Assembly (NCBI GenBank): GCA_020744425.1
Contig: JAGMUV010000012.1
Span: 62,001-126,000, forward strand
From: Dactylonectria macrodidyma
Lineage: Eukaryota; Ascomycota; Sordariomycetes; Hypocreales; Nectriaceae
Length of the DNA stretch: 64,000 nt
Direction: 5' to 3'
The notes beneath the pieces were generated by a model, which searched no databases, was not told where the DNA came from, and saw nothing but the letters and a program-made list of their open reading frames with translations. A program made the translations under genes and the position numbers. Shown here in pieces: positions 32,501-42,715 of the stretch (positions are counted from its first letter, which is position 1; each line of letters starts with the position of its first letter).

Positions 32501-35016
32501 ATGACGCCCGAAAGCGGGAGGCCTTCGGGTACATCCGGTAGCCCATCTGCCTCTCTGCCCATACCACCCGTCGATGACAGACGTCGACGATCACCCCGCT
32601 CAGACGGTGAGAAGCTCGATATGGTATGCAGTTACATGCGGAAAGAGCTCGGCTGGGGTGTTTCCGACTTCATCAAGGCACTAGCTTCCGCCGGAGGCCC
32701 TAATAATGCTCGCCGAAAGGCTGCCTTTGCGGCAGCTGCATACAAGGAACCAGACGTCCTGAATTGCTTCTTTAACGATGCAAATCAGCTCTGGGATGGC
32801 GTCAGGGAGTCCGTAATCGAGACACTGGATCTAGGCAACAATGAGCTACGAAAGGAGGTTGAAAGACTGGGTTCTTTGACACCATTTAACAAGTGTGATC
32901 CGACTGTCAATAGTGGAGAATTCGACGCGCTGGATATGGACCAAACCCTACGTGCAATACAGAAGGAGGCACCTCTGTTGCTCCAGCTTGTAAGGGACAT
33001 CATGGCGCCTGAATCTCAACGGACATATCAGCGCCAAAAGGAACCTACCGCTCGAATTGTCGCCATCATATCAATCCTCTGTTTCTCACAGCGTCAAAAC
33101 ACCTGCACGGGCTTTCAGACAACTCTAGGCCTCTACCTGCACTCTCAAGGTGTGAAACGTCGGCAGCTAGAGCTCCTCAGTCACCTTGGACTTGTCGTCA
33201 GTTACGGCACTGTCATCCGGGCCATCAAAGAACAATCAGCTCGGGCTACGGCACAAGTGGAAAGAATGGGGCAGACTGACGACACCGTGACGGCGTACGA
33301 TAATTTCGAGGTCATGGAAGGCGTCAAAGAGCAGCGGGTCGATCACCAAGGTACTTTCCATTCGGTGACGACTGGCCAGGTGATTCAAGGCATTGAAATA
33401 CCACCTGGTGGACTGCGGCAAGATATGCTTGATCCACAGGCGACAATATGTGCCAATGATGTCTTCCTAGCCCCAGGAAATCAGGACGACGCTATGCAGC
33501 GTCAGGTGCGTAATTGCTTAATCATGCCCTTGGCCTCGTACTCACTGGCAACCGGCTGCAGTAGATAGCACGATACTTTGCCTACGAGGCCATGAACACA
33601 ATCTTCTCGAACGCCATCCCGGACGCTGCAAAGAAGCAGCGCCCATCAATGCCCGTTGTCGATGTTCTCGCGCCTGCTAAGACTGTCCATTGCTCCCTCG
33701 GTCCTATTCCTCATGACGAGGGCACCAATGCTGGCAATGTTCTGATTCTGGAGAACATCTTTCAGCATCAATATAATCTACCCGACTCAGCCTTTGAGCA
33801 TCGTTTATTCCTTATCTACGGTGACCAGAAGACTACGCAGCGGATTCGTTCGATCAAACAGCGCAGGGAACAAGCTCAGCGACCTTATGACAGACTGCAA
33901 TGGGCACTACCAGTGCCTGCACTCTTCCACCTCCGTATGAACTATCTCTACATGGTATCCAGAGTCCATTTCGGCGGTGCAGGCGGCGATCAATCCACAT
34001 TATATGATGCCATGAATTTCTGGACTAGGAAAAAGATTAGCAAATCCAACGCTGACTTCTACGCCTTAGAGCAGCTGATCATCCATAGCTTCCAGGCTAG
34101 AGTATGTGCCTTGCTCTGGAACATACTTACTCAGTCTAGACAGGGGGTAGGCCTCGAGTTCGAAGGCATCGCTCAAACTCTCGCTATTCACGATGCCGAG
34201 GCCTTCTCACGACTGCTCGATAGGATTGTCGATTCCTACGGCAAATATGCCCCTTCGACAGACGACGAGGAGCTTCGGAACCACGTCCTGTTTTTGCAGC
34301 ACACGCAGACCTACCTGCTCCTGAAGTACTCAATCAAGCATGCAGATCTCGGTCTCTTGCGACGAGCCATTGATCGCTGTTGTGTGTATTTCCATGGCTC
34401 AGGACAGTACAGATACGCGTTTGAGATGCTATACCTTCAGCGCCTCACCTCAACGAGCGCTGCCACCCCGGAATTGCAGCGCGCGATACTTGCAAACGGG
34501 CTTGTCAATCGTCAGGGCAAGGCGGATAGTTGGTACGAGACAGACAGGCTCGTGGAATTCCACAATGGCACTCTCCGGAAGCTGCTCAACGCCAAACGTG
34601 GATCTTCCCTTACGTTGGATTACCTTTTCGAGCACTGTGCTTTAAATACCGACTTCTTTGCCTCTCTTGCGAAGCAGATCGAGTATTTCTACAGCAGTAA
34701 TCACAATAGCGGTCATCCGGAAAAGCCAGCGGAACGTGACATCAGGGTTATGGCTGAACGTTTAGCACGCAGTGGTTCAGTCATCTTGCATAGTGGGCGA
34801 ACGGTCAAGAACAAGGCTATTAACGTGTTGGAAGTAGGAGCAATGCGAATTGCCGGCAGAGCAATAGCTGACTTCAACAAAGCGGTATGCAGCGTCGACT
34901 ACGAATACTTGGAAGCATTTGAAGGCGAACAGGATGATGAAGGCGAAGACGGAGATGGAGACATCGGTAAGGAAGTCGGCCAGTTCTTTACATCCGGCAA
35001 TGTCGACGATGATTAG
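32501..35016 (+). CDS. DUF6589 protein, candidate transposase
   Basis: Exon 1 (32501-33505) and exon 2 (33565-35016) join by a 59 nt intron (GTGCGT...GCAGTAG) in phase 0, giving 818 residues. I recognise the DUF6589 core by HRLFLIYGDQKTTQRI, RPYDRLQWALPVPALFHLRM and the downstream helical region. DUF6589 proteins are abundant in fungi and have no proven function. Three conserved-looking acidic positions sit in typical RNase H-fold contexts: Asp267 in TAYDNFE, Asp422 in YGDQKT and Glu666 in RLVEFHNGTLRKLL. The last is an ExxN-type motif like the third acidic residue of hAT and MULE transposases, and the 244-residue gap before it resembles the hAT insertion domain. The C-terminus is acidic. Position inside perfect TIRs supports a transposase role. 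The triad is my inference. Confidence 0.85.
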
Positions 35017-35038
35017 AAGGAGACGATGTTCTATCCGC

Positions 35039-36987
35039 CTAAAATTTGTATTTTGCAAGCGCTGCCTGTAAGCACGCGTTTTGTATCACTTCAAGAACCT
35101 CCTTCCCGTACAAAGCCATATTACCCCATTCTCCGTTGACTGCATGTGCTAATGAACTGAGAGAGTTAACCGTTGCGGCCGTTCGTGATATCATGGCTGC
35201 GGCCTTGTCTGGAAGGATCAGTTCGGCCGGTGCTTCTATGAAAACCGCCGGACACAGTACCGCCGCCTTTGCCTCTCGCCACTCGATCAATGCCAATTTC
35301 ACTGCTTCGATGATGTGCTTTTGGGATTGCAACGTCCTGACAGGCCGCCCTGCCTTGCTGATACGCATTCTGACTTCGTCGCCATCGCATTTGCTACAGC
35401 AAGCCTCTGTGTCTGCCGTACGGGTATATGATGTGGGCCCCTCGCCGAAGGACTCGAGAATGCCTCTCCGGATGCATCTTGAACGATTGACAAGCTCCCA
35501 TATGCCTCGTGGTAAGACGGATCGTCTCTCACGCTCCGTCATGCGCTTATTGGTAGATCGAGGTGGTAAGTGCTCTATTCTATCCCCAAAACACCATGGC
35601 TGAACTAACCAGACGAATTTGCCGTAGACTCCCTTACCACGTGCAGCTCGGCCAGCTCGCTGCAACAAAGCACCCATACTCGGCGGCACTCCCCACTGAA
35701 CGACCAGTCGGATGTCTGGATTGTCAATACCCATCCCCATTGCATCAGTGGCAACGATGATACGATGCATTGAGCTATCCAGGACGCTCTCGGTGTCAGG
35801 CTTTGCGAATTCTGTGGATATACGCCTTTTATCAGATTCTGCAAGCTCCGAGTGATAAGCTTGGACAGCATCGATGGCGGACATCATTGAACAGCCTGCC
35901 CGAATCAACAGGAGTGTCAGCACTCTGACTGCCATTAGGATCTGCCTTATCGAGTCGACATATACAATGGTCTTTGGAATCCTCTTGCAGCAGTTGCGGC
36001 TGTCAGATCCTGCTTCCTTTCGGTGATATCTAGTGTTTGTTAACACTGTCTGAGCAGCAACTTTGCCGCCACGTTTGAAAGCTTCTCTTGCCATATTCTC
36101 CCTTCTCTCCGTCACGACCTGCTCAACTGCCGCCTGCACAGGATCGACAAGGAATTCGAGATCCCGAAAATTTTTCATTGGATGTTGAATTGGTTGAATT
36201 GCAAATGTTATGTCAGGTCTGTCGATGGAGGTGCGTTGAATGCGAACGGAAAGGTCGAATCCACAGAGATCTCGAACTTCAGCAAGCGTAACAGGATCCA
36301 GTGTTGCAGAACAACCCAGCCAAGGTACAGGTCTGCTAATTAGGTCGCGCAGCAATGCCAATCCGCTGTATGAACTCCTCCAACGGAGACCCCACTCGCT
36401 GACCACGTGTAATTCGTCGATGGCCACCAATACGAGGTGGTCTCGAAAGGCCTGGTCATACAAAACCTTCGTCTTGAACCTCTCTGATAATGCAATTTCG
36501 GGACTCAGGAGCACTGATTCGTTAGTTCAACCTTGATATGCTGCTGGCAACCGTCGAACAGAGACCCTACCGTGTGTGAATTCGCCTGCTCGGATCTCAT
36601 CGAGTAACGTGTCCCTGTTCGACTGGCCGTTCAATACGCAAGGCTTGCAGCGGGCTATTCGAGCAATGGACTTGGCCTGGTAATTGAGATCCGGCCTTTC
36701 AGTGTTTCCGCGATAATCCTCTCTGCCTCGGCGCAACTGACCTGGTCCTCTTCGAGAAGATTCAGTGGCATAATCATGAGGCAAATACCGCCTCGCAAAG
36801 CCGGAATCGCCTGGAATACGGCGCTCTTGCCCCATCCGGTGGGTGCAATTAGGATTAGGTCCTGCTGGTCGACAGCAAGACTCCGTACGGCTTCTATCTG
36901 GCCGTCTCGCGGCTGGAATCCGAGCAGGGTCGCCAATGTGGAGGGCAGGGAATCGGCATCAGGGCAGCGCAATGGCGCATGTGGCAT
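35039..36987 (-). CDS. RecQ-family ATP-dependent DNA helicase
   Basis: Exons 36987-36742, 36676-36571 and 36513-35039 join in phase to give 608 residues. Helicase motifs run in order: Q-like motif GFQPRDGQ (about 23-30), Walker A APTGWGKS (Lys54), Walker B IDELH (150-153), LGCSATL (motif III), TIVYVDS (motif IV), IIVATDAMGMGIDNPDIRLV (motif V) and LLQRAGRAARG (motif VI). A short Cys pair (CCSKCDGDE) follows, a reduced version of the RecQ zinc region; HRDC is not seen. RecQ enzymes unwind DNA 3' to 5'. Being carried inside a transposon suggests it helps strand separation or repair during transposition, an inference from location. The stop lies 22 bp from that of the DUF6589 gene, in convergent orientation. 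Confidence 0.9.
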
Positions 36988-37107
36988 GGCTATCGATAGC
37001 TACAATACATATGTAGTTCCAAGCATAGTCTCAAGAAATTCAAGACGATATTGAAGGTGCAACGCGCAAATGAATTGGTGAAGTTGTTGTTGTAGAGCTA
37101 CGACCGC

Positions 37108-37251
37108 AAATCGCGTCGCGCAATTTCGGAGCCACGAACGACAACCGCACCAAAAAAGTGCAAATTTGGCTCAGGCCCTTTGCGTACGTGCTACCGATTA
37201 GGACTAGCGCGCCTTGGCGTCGGACGCACGGGCCTGAGCTTGCTGAGGTAA
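37108..37251 (-). repeat. Right terminal inverted repeat (144 bp)
   Basis: Perfect inverse of 32285-32428. It lies 120 bp upstream of the helicase start at 36987, so each TIR faces the 5' end of one internal gene. Confidence 0.93.
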
Positions 37252-37259
37252 ATTCCCAC
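37252..37259. repeat. Target-site duplication, right copy (ATTCCCAC)
   Basis: Eight bases immediately right of the GCTGAGGTAA terminus, identical to 32277-32284. Confidence 0.9.
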
Positions 37260-37316
37260 GTCACATGGAGTCGACCCAAAATTTTCAACTCGTCATTGCT
37301 TGATTAGATCTACAGA

Positions 37317-38492
37317 ATGCCGCCTAAACGCAAAGCCCTCGAACCTGCCAACTCCCCTGTTAGCAGGTCAAACAACGCGAAGAAGGCTAAGTCTGGCGAT
37401 GAACCACGTAACGACAACGACGAGCAGTTTGAGGCTGTCTTCAAAAATAGGAGTACGCGCTGGGCCAAAGTCTCAGGCTCGAAGAATTTGGACATCGAAT
37501 ATATGAAAACGACTAGGAACCTTGAGGAGGTTTATGCATTTGTGTGCATTTGTAACCCTATCCGAGACGTGGACGAGGAAGAGGATGACGACAACGCGGA
37601 TGCTGAAAACAAGGTACGGTGCGACAAGGGCAGGACGTGCCCATGCAATAAGCAATTCTCCGAGCTTCCATCTCATCCATACACAATTTCCAAGGCGGGA
37701 CTTGCGCGTAACCATTGCGCCGCAAATATGATGAACTTGCGCACGCCCGACTTTTTTGATATATATACATTTAACGATCACGCGGCCTATGGGGCGCTTG
37801 AAGTGGTGCAGAACCTGCTACTAGACTTTGACGAGGCATTTAAGAACAAGAAGTGGCAAGAGGCTTGGTCAGTCGTCGAGGCCACGGCTATTTTCGTGAG
37901 GGTGGGCGACGGTAGCCTCATGTTTATGGCCGACGACGGACAGATAATAAGCGAGACCGCGTCTCAGATTGCTAGAATGGTGCTCGCAGCGCTGGCGGCT
38001 CTAGAGAGCGATGGGATACTCAGTGGCAACTCGCACAGCAACAACGTTGGCTGGATGATCGCAATGTACATTGCCATGGCCTCCATGTTCCGGGATTTAT
38101 CTCTAATCCAGGGGAACCGCCAATTAAAAGCTAAGCTGTTCAAATTCTGGGCTGGCAACTTTGATCTCTACCTTCAGGCGATCGCGCACCGACTCAACAT
38201 CACAATTCCAGACACTGAGAATGTCTCTAAGAACATCGAACATACGATGCCAAAGGGAAACAGAAAGGACCCGTGGGGTTGGGTGAGGTCTTTTGCACAG
38301 TATAAACGAACTTCTGTGGTACCTAGATACGCATTCCGAGGGGAACATAGGAGGACGATTGGAGGTGATGGATTGGACATTACCACCTGGAGCAGCGCGG
38401 AGAGGAAGCAATACAACTTCGACGACAAAGACCCGCTTTCTCAAAAGACCATTGAGAGCCTTAAAGAAGGGCTTGTCTTGGTCCTAGGCTAG
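37317..38492 (+). CDS. Conserved-looking hypothetical protein with acidic/Cys segment
   Basis: A single-exon gene of 391 residues. The N-terminus is basic (PKRKALEPA). A CxC pair (CICN), an acidic linker and a CDKGRTCPC cluster follow near residues 77-110; then comes a mostly helical domain (HAAYGALEVVQNLLLDF ... NNVGWMIAMYIAMASM). I have no family name. The ATG is only 58 bp from the target duplication of the adjacent transposon, so the insertion sits in its promoter or 5' leader and probably changes expression. The reading frame itself is intact. A metal-binding role for the Cys cluster is possible but unproven. Confidence 0.65.
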   Translation: MPPKRKALEPANSPVSRSNNAKKAKSGDEPRNDNDEQFEAVFKNRSTRWAKVSGSKNLDIEYMKTTRNLEEVYAFVCICNPIRDVDEEEDDDNADAENKVRCDKGRTCPCNKQFSELPSHPYTISKAGLARNHCAANMMNLRTPDFFDIYTFNDHAAYGALEVVQNLLLDFDEAFKNKKWQEAWSVVEATAIFVRVGDGSLMFMADDGQIISETASQIARMVLAALAALESDGILSGNSHSNNVGWMIAMYIAMASMFRDLSLIQGNRQLKAKLFKFWAGNFDLYLQAIAHRLNITIPDTENVSKNIEHTMPKGNRKDPWGWVRSFAQYKRTSVVPRYAFRGEHRRTIGGDGLDITTWSSAERKQYNFDDKDPLSQKTIESLKEGLVLVLG

Positions 38493-39058
38493 ATTGTTCT
38501 TTAGAGACTATCACAAATGCGAAACCCCGATTTGTACTGTCTCGATCTTTAGAGTCTAATGTCAAGTTTTACAACAGTCGCCGGCTACTTCATCATAGTT
38601 GAGGTTTCTGGGCCGAATTGACTACGTCACTAGCCTGAATCCGGATATGATAAGTTGGACTCCGAAGGAATCGATTGGGACTGGGTGAATTAGAATGAAT
38701 ATTGCCAGTAGGCTCAATTGAATATTCAAAATAACCGTTGTGATGGTCTGCAAAGAGTACCGTACCCATCACGGGTGAGGCCACAGCTGCAAGTTGGGTG
38801 GCGTGACTTCGTCCAATGAACTCGCTAGAAGCCAGTGGTAGCTGGGGTGGGAGGCTTAAGGCAGCTGAGCGCTTAAAGACCGGCCGCTCCCCCCCTTCAC
38901 CTCCTCGTCTTTCCTCCTTCATCTCGTCTTCTTCCTCCATCTCCTCATTTTTCACCATTGATTACCTTTGAATAGTGCTGGAGACTTCCAGTAACCATTT
39001 CATATACGAACATTCCCATCGCCTTACAGTCATTCCTTGACCTCCGGGCCTCAGTTTT
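38493..39058. other. Intergenic, promoter of the F-box gene
   Basis: A Glu-rich minus-strand ORF (38593-38958) is the antisense of a CT-rich leader (CTCCTCGTCTTTCCTCC at about 38901-38917) and is not a gene. CT-rich leaders like this are common just upstream of fungal start sites. Confidence 0.45.
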
Positions 39059-39907
39059 ATGAGAATGTTAGCAGCCTTGCCCAACGAGTTGCAACTCAAC
39101 ATTTTCAAAACCTTCTGTGATCACTGCAACTATGATTTCCATGACGAATACATCCCATCCTCATATCAACCACTACTCAACTTGTGTCTTACATCGAAAT
39201 CAATTCGGCATGTGGCACAGAATGTGCTATTCCACAACTTTCGACATCTGGACAAGCATCCCCTGGATTCTCTCGCCTGCTTTGCGATGACGCTCCACCG
39301 CAATCCCAACCTTGCCAACAAAGTTCTTCGCTTTTCTTACATCGCTTTTGCGACACCAAGCTTTGATAACCTTGGACGCTCTCTCGTTGAGCAAATTCTT
39401 CGACAAACAGGGAATCTCCAAGAACTTCAAGTCCACCTACATTGGTATCCAACGACCACCCGCCATTCCAGTGTGAAGCGTCTGCACATCTATAATCCTT
39501 ATTCCGCCAAAGCTGAAATTTCGACCATCTCAATAGAACACATTTCGACAGGAAGTCTGCGAGAACTATCGATTAACGGATACACCATTCGTCCCAAGCC
39601 GTATATATGCCTACCACTATGCATTCGACGGCTTAGCTTGATAGACGTAGACACAAATCTTGTGTCATTCGTCGAAGCGTTAATGCCAATCGAATGGTTT
39701 GAATGGAGCGACAACGCAGCAGAGAGCGAAAATCCGCCAGACATATTAGCTAAGATTCTTCCATGGGGAAAAACACTTGAAGAAATACACATCCAAGGAA
39801 AGTCATGGGCAATCGACTGCAAGAAATTTCATCACTTTCCCCTACTAAGAAAAGGCCGTCTTCGTTGTCTGATTATAAACCAACCTCAGGGAAGAGTCAT
39901 GAGGTAA
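39059..39907 (+). CDS. F-box protein, C-terminus probably truncated or spliced
   Basis: A 282-residue frame beginning with an F-box (ALPNELQLNIFKTFCDHC, then LLNLCLTSKSIRHVAQNVLF), followed by LRR-like segments (LQELQVHLHWY, SVKRLHIYNPY, LRELSINGY, IRRLSLIDV). This is the layout of fungal F-box/LRR adaptors of SCF ubiquitin ligases. The frame stops right after a potential donor (AGGTAAGCT at 39902), so a further exon may exist, but I find no good continuation. The gene may be 3'-truncated by the repeat-rich DNA that follows. Confidence 0.68.
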   Translation: MRMLAALPNELQLNIFKTFCDHCNYDFHDEYIPSSYQPLLNLCLTSKSIRHVAQNVLFHNFRHLDKHPLDSLACFAMTLHRNPNLANKVLRFSYIAFATPSFDNLGRSLVEQILRQTGNLQELQVHLHWYPTTTRHSSVKRLHIYNPYSAKAEISTISIEHISTGSLRELSINGYTIRPKPYICLPLCIRRLSLIDVDTNLVSFVEALMPIEWFEWSDNAAESENPPDILAKILPWGKTLEEIHIQGKSWAIDCKKFHHFPLLRKGRLRCLIINQPQGRVMR

Positions 39908-40548
39908 GCTGAGCACCAGTGTGTTGAAGGGCATGGTGCATAAAGTGCCGTACTAATAGTCTTCCTCACATCAGGCTCCCTAGCGGCGTAGCGCTTAAGT
40001 TTGGCAGCACAGAGTAGAGTCAGGGTTAGATAATTGTCAAGTAGGCTTCCCTGGCTTATCAATCAATCATTTTATTAACGCACGGTGGCTCATGCCGAAA
40101 AAGCACTAATTACTAATATATCCATGTCTTGCTCAAATTGTGTCCTAGTCTCCTTCAACCCATATGCCCGCTTGCTCATGCTACCCTTACGTAGGTGTCC
40201 CTCTCCTTCTCTGCGGATTCCCATGGGTTAGATTAGCGAACTACTTTGAAGCCTATTCTTCACGTGTTCAGTGTCCTATCTACGGCAGCTGAAGCGGTGT
40301 TCGCTGTTTTTGTAACGGGTCAGGCCCACTTGGCTGGTGGCTCTGCCGCCAAGCCCGGATTCTTCTCCACAGCGCCATCGAGTTGATTCTCGAATCTTCT
40401 ATATTAAAGAAGACATAACGCGTCTTCACGCACCCAGTTTGTATTTAGATTCTTTCCTTTCTTCATCTTGAATGTAAACAGCATAGGGACTAGTTAGTTG
40501 AATCAACTCGCTAGAGGCCTTTCACAGTTTTAGCATGTGTATATATTC
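39908..40548. other. Repeat-bearing intergenic region
   Basis: No gene is visible. It contains the second copy of the dispersed repeat (40068-40180). Confidence 0.4.
40068..40180. repeat. Dispersed repeat, copy 2 (first copy at 19477-19590)
   Basis: It begins TTTATTAACGC and shares TTACTAAT and CAAATTGTGTCCTAGTCTCCTT with the copy at 19.5 kb, in the same orientation, with scattered mismatches. Confidence 0.65.
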
Positions 40549-40800
40549 TTATCTCGATTGTTGACCGGCCTGCTTGAGTAAGAGCGCAGCAGCTTTGTTA
40601 TTAGTCATAAGTAAGACGCTGTGATATATGAAGTCTAGTAGGGCTCGCCTCAAAGCATATTCTATTGCTGCAAGTTCTCCGCTGTATGGGTTTGTTCCTG
40701 TCTGGCAGTCTGACTGGTTAGCCACTTGTACAGACCCCAACATGCAACATGAACTCTCGAGAGTGCTAATAGCCAAATATCTTGATTTTATAGAGGTATC
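40549..40800 (-). pseudogene. LINE reverse-transcriptase RNase H scrap
   Basis: The minus-strand frame reads NPYSGELAAIEYALRRAL and, further on, VLLMTNNKAAALLLKQAGQQS. This matches the RNase H domain at the end of fungal non-LTR ORF2 proteins (the xELAAIxxAL helix and the following D/N-N-xAAL segment). The usual Asp before NxAAL is Asn here. Only about 75 codons remain. No reverse transcriptase is found upstream on this strand. Confidence 0.55.
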
Positions 40801-42715
40801 CCTGTATAAACCCCTTCAACTTTGCCTGACGATTGCCGTATTGCATCCTCAATATCTCCAGTTTTGACCTGCAGCCTGCAATCAACCTGGGCGTTGGAGC
40901 CTTCCCATCCACCATTTTGTCTAGTTAAGGTCATTAGAGGCCAGTCTAGGCGAGTCTGGATCTCAACAGACAGTAAAAAGCACTCCTCTATTAAGGAATT
41001 GCCCTCAATCTCTTTCCTTGTCGCTTGATCGAGCCAACGGCAACGACGCGGACTCCAATGAATTTCCTGCTTCTTCCGGTCTTTCTGGTTTTGAAGACTG
41101 ATAGATTTGAGATTAAAACGCCCATTTTCAGAAGTCGCTTCAGGAGTTGTTCCAGGCGTCGCCTGCCTCGCTCTTTTTGGACTATAGTTGAATAAGGGTT
41201 GCTGCGACCGCCGCTTTCGACGTCCCTGGGGCTTCTCCAAGTCTGCGAATTCTTCGTTTTTTGACTCCTCTGATTCAATCTCGGCCCAAGAGTCATCCCC
41301 ATTGACATCAATGATAGGGGGCCTTGTGAGAGTAGTATCACATGCCAAATGAAGTTCAGGGGAGCTTTCCCATGTATCATTTACGTCGTTCGGGTTATTG
41401 TAAGCAGATGAGTCATTTGAGGCATCGTTTTCAAGTTGAAAGCTTAGCACCATCTTCCGGCTAATGTCGTTGAGCGTGCACATGGCCGTGGAGGAGTTGG
41501 GTGAATCTGGAGGCGCCGTTCCATCTGGCAAAGCAACGCCATCGTCCTCTTCTCTGCAGCTTTCCACGACATCTAAGCAGGTAGATTCCGCTTGTATGAT
41601 TGGTCCTAAGCATAATCCAGAAGGCGATGGAGTCGAGGAGGCACTAGGGGAGTCGTGAAGGATAGGAGTCGTAGCGGAGGAGGCATCAGAGAGCCCAGAA
41701 CGAATATGGAAGGCAGCGAATGAAAGACAGCCACGGGGAGAGCCTGAACTAACACTGGTTGCAGCAGAGGAAGCATCGGTGGACCCAGATCCAATAGCGG
41801 AATCAGCAAAGGAAGCAAGGCCATCGGTGGTTGCGAGAGAACCGGTAGACCAGGAGTTGGAGATGGGGGACGCCGTTGGGGTTTCATTGACGGAGGAGCA
41901 TATTGGCGCACTATCAGTGGCCGGATAGATTTTGGGTGCACAATCGGCCAGTTCCAAATTGTTGGTAGCAGTTGTGGTTTCCGTTGTGTTGATGTCCACG
42001 CTTGAAGGGATAGGCTCTTCCATTATCTGCGCCCCAAGAGGGGAAGAGGGAACTTTGGAAGCACGCTCCTCGCTTTGAGCGAGGACGGCCAGAAGGTAGT
42101 TCTGGTCAGGATGCGCGGTGTTTCTCTCATCAGCAGGCAAGCCATAGCTAGCAGCTTTGTCCGCTAGATATAACGCCTCCACATTTGAGAGCCGCTGGCG
42201 TAAGGTGGTGGTGAGCGATGAGGAATCAGATTGATAGAAGTGGAGGTGGCGGGTGAGTTTTGATAGATCGGCTCAGCGTCAAGCGCTAGGGGGGGCTTCT
42301 GGCTTTCACGCAAGGGCATGTCTCCGCCAAAGCCGAAATTCGACGTCTCGAAACTGCCAGCAGTGCTCTCCACCGGAATAAACATGGCTAAATCAGGGGG
42401 AATGTGCTGTGCGGTTTCCAAAATCGGCCGTTGAGATAGCGCAATGTCATCAGGCTCAATGTTTGAGTAATGACCAAGACCAACGGGTTGGATTTCTGAA
42501 GCCGCCGTGAAGCCGTCTCCACTGACTTGAGTACGTGCATCGGTGCCTTTGCGATACCCGTCGTCAAAGCCAGCATTGAAGCCAGCCCTCCAAACTTGTT
42601 CACGACGCTGTGAACAGGACAGGAATGCGAGCTGAGAAGCGAGAAGCGAGTGTTTCAAGCACGACGTGTCATGTGTTTGTAGAGAGTCGTTCGTAGAGAA
42701 AGGTAAAGAATCCAT
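40788..42715 (-). CDS. Ser/Thr/Pro-rich hypothetical protein with a frame break
   Basis: Two long minus-strand frames meet at 42164-42182: 183 codons from 42715, then about 464 codons to 40788. The downstream frame has no ATG at its start and there is no GT donor close upstream of the overlap, so a simple intron does not join them. A one-base indel, or an assembly error, would. The N-terminus has WRAGFNAGFDDGYRKG. The middle is low-complexity Ser/Ala/Thr/Pro. The C-terminal third contains a bipartite basic stretch (QGRRKRRSQQPLFNYSPKRAR) and a more structured end (RWLDQATRKEIEGNSLIEEC). A nuclear regulator is possible. No domain is recognised. A LINE scrap abuts its 3' end. Confidence 0.45.

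Larger units (their letters stand above)
32285..37251 (+). mobile_element. 4,967 bp TIR DNA transposon with DUF6589 and RecQ-like genes
   Basis: The element starts TTACCTCAGC and ends GCTGAGGTAA. Its termini are inverted repeats of 144 bp that I find identical throughout (32285-32428 and 37108-37251). It is flanked on both sides by the 8 bp sequence ATTCCCAC (32277-32284 and 37252-37259), a target-site duplication. Inside are two intact, convergently transcribed, intron-containing genes whose stops are only 22 bp apart: a DUF6589 protein and a RecQ-family helicase. Perfect terminal repeats, a perfect duplication and two undamaged genes point to recent transposition. Subterminal GGCCTGAG words recur inside the TIRs and may be transposase binding sites. 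An 8 bp duplication is typical of hAT and some KDZ elements, but neither known transposase is seen, so DUF6589 is the best transposase candidate. Confidence 0.93.

Noticed and set aside
35046..35603. 185-codon plus-strand ORF
   Set aside because: It is a shadow of the RecQ-like helicase coding strand.
38593..38958. Glu-rich minus-strand ORF
   Set aside because: It is the antisense of a CT-rich leader upstream of the F-box gene.
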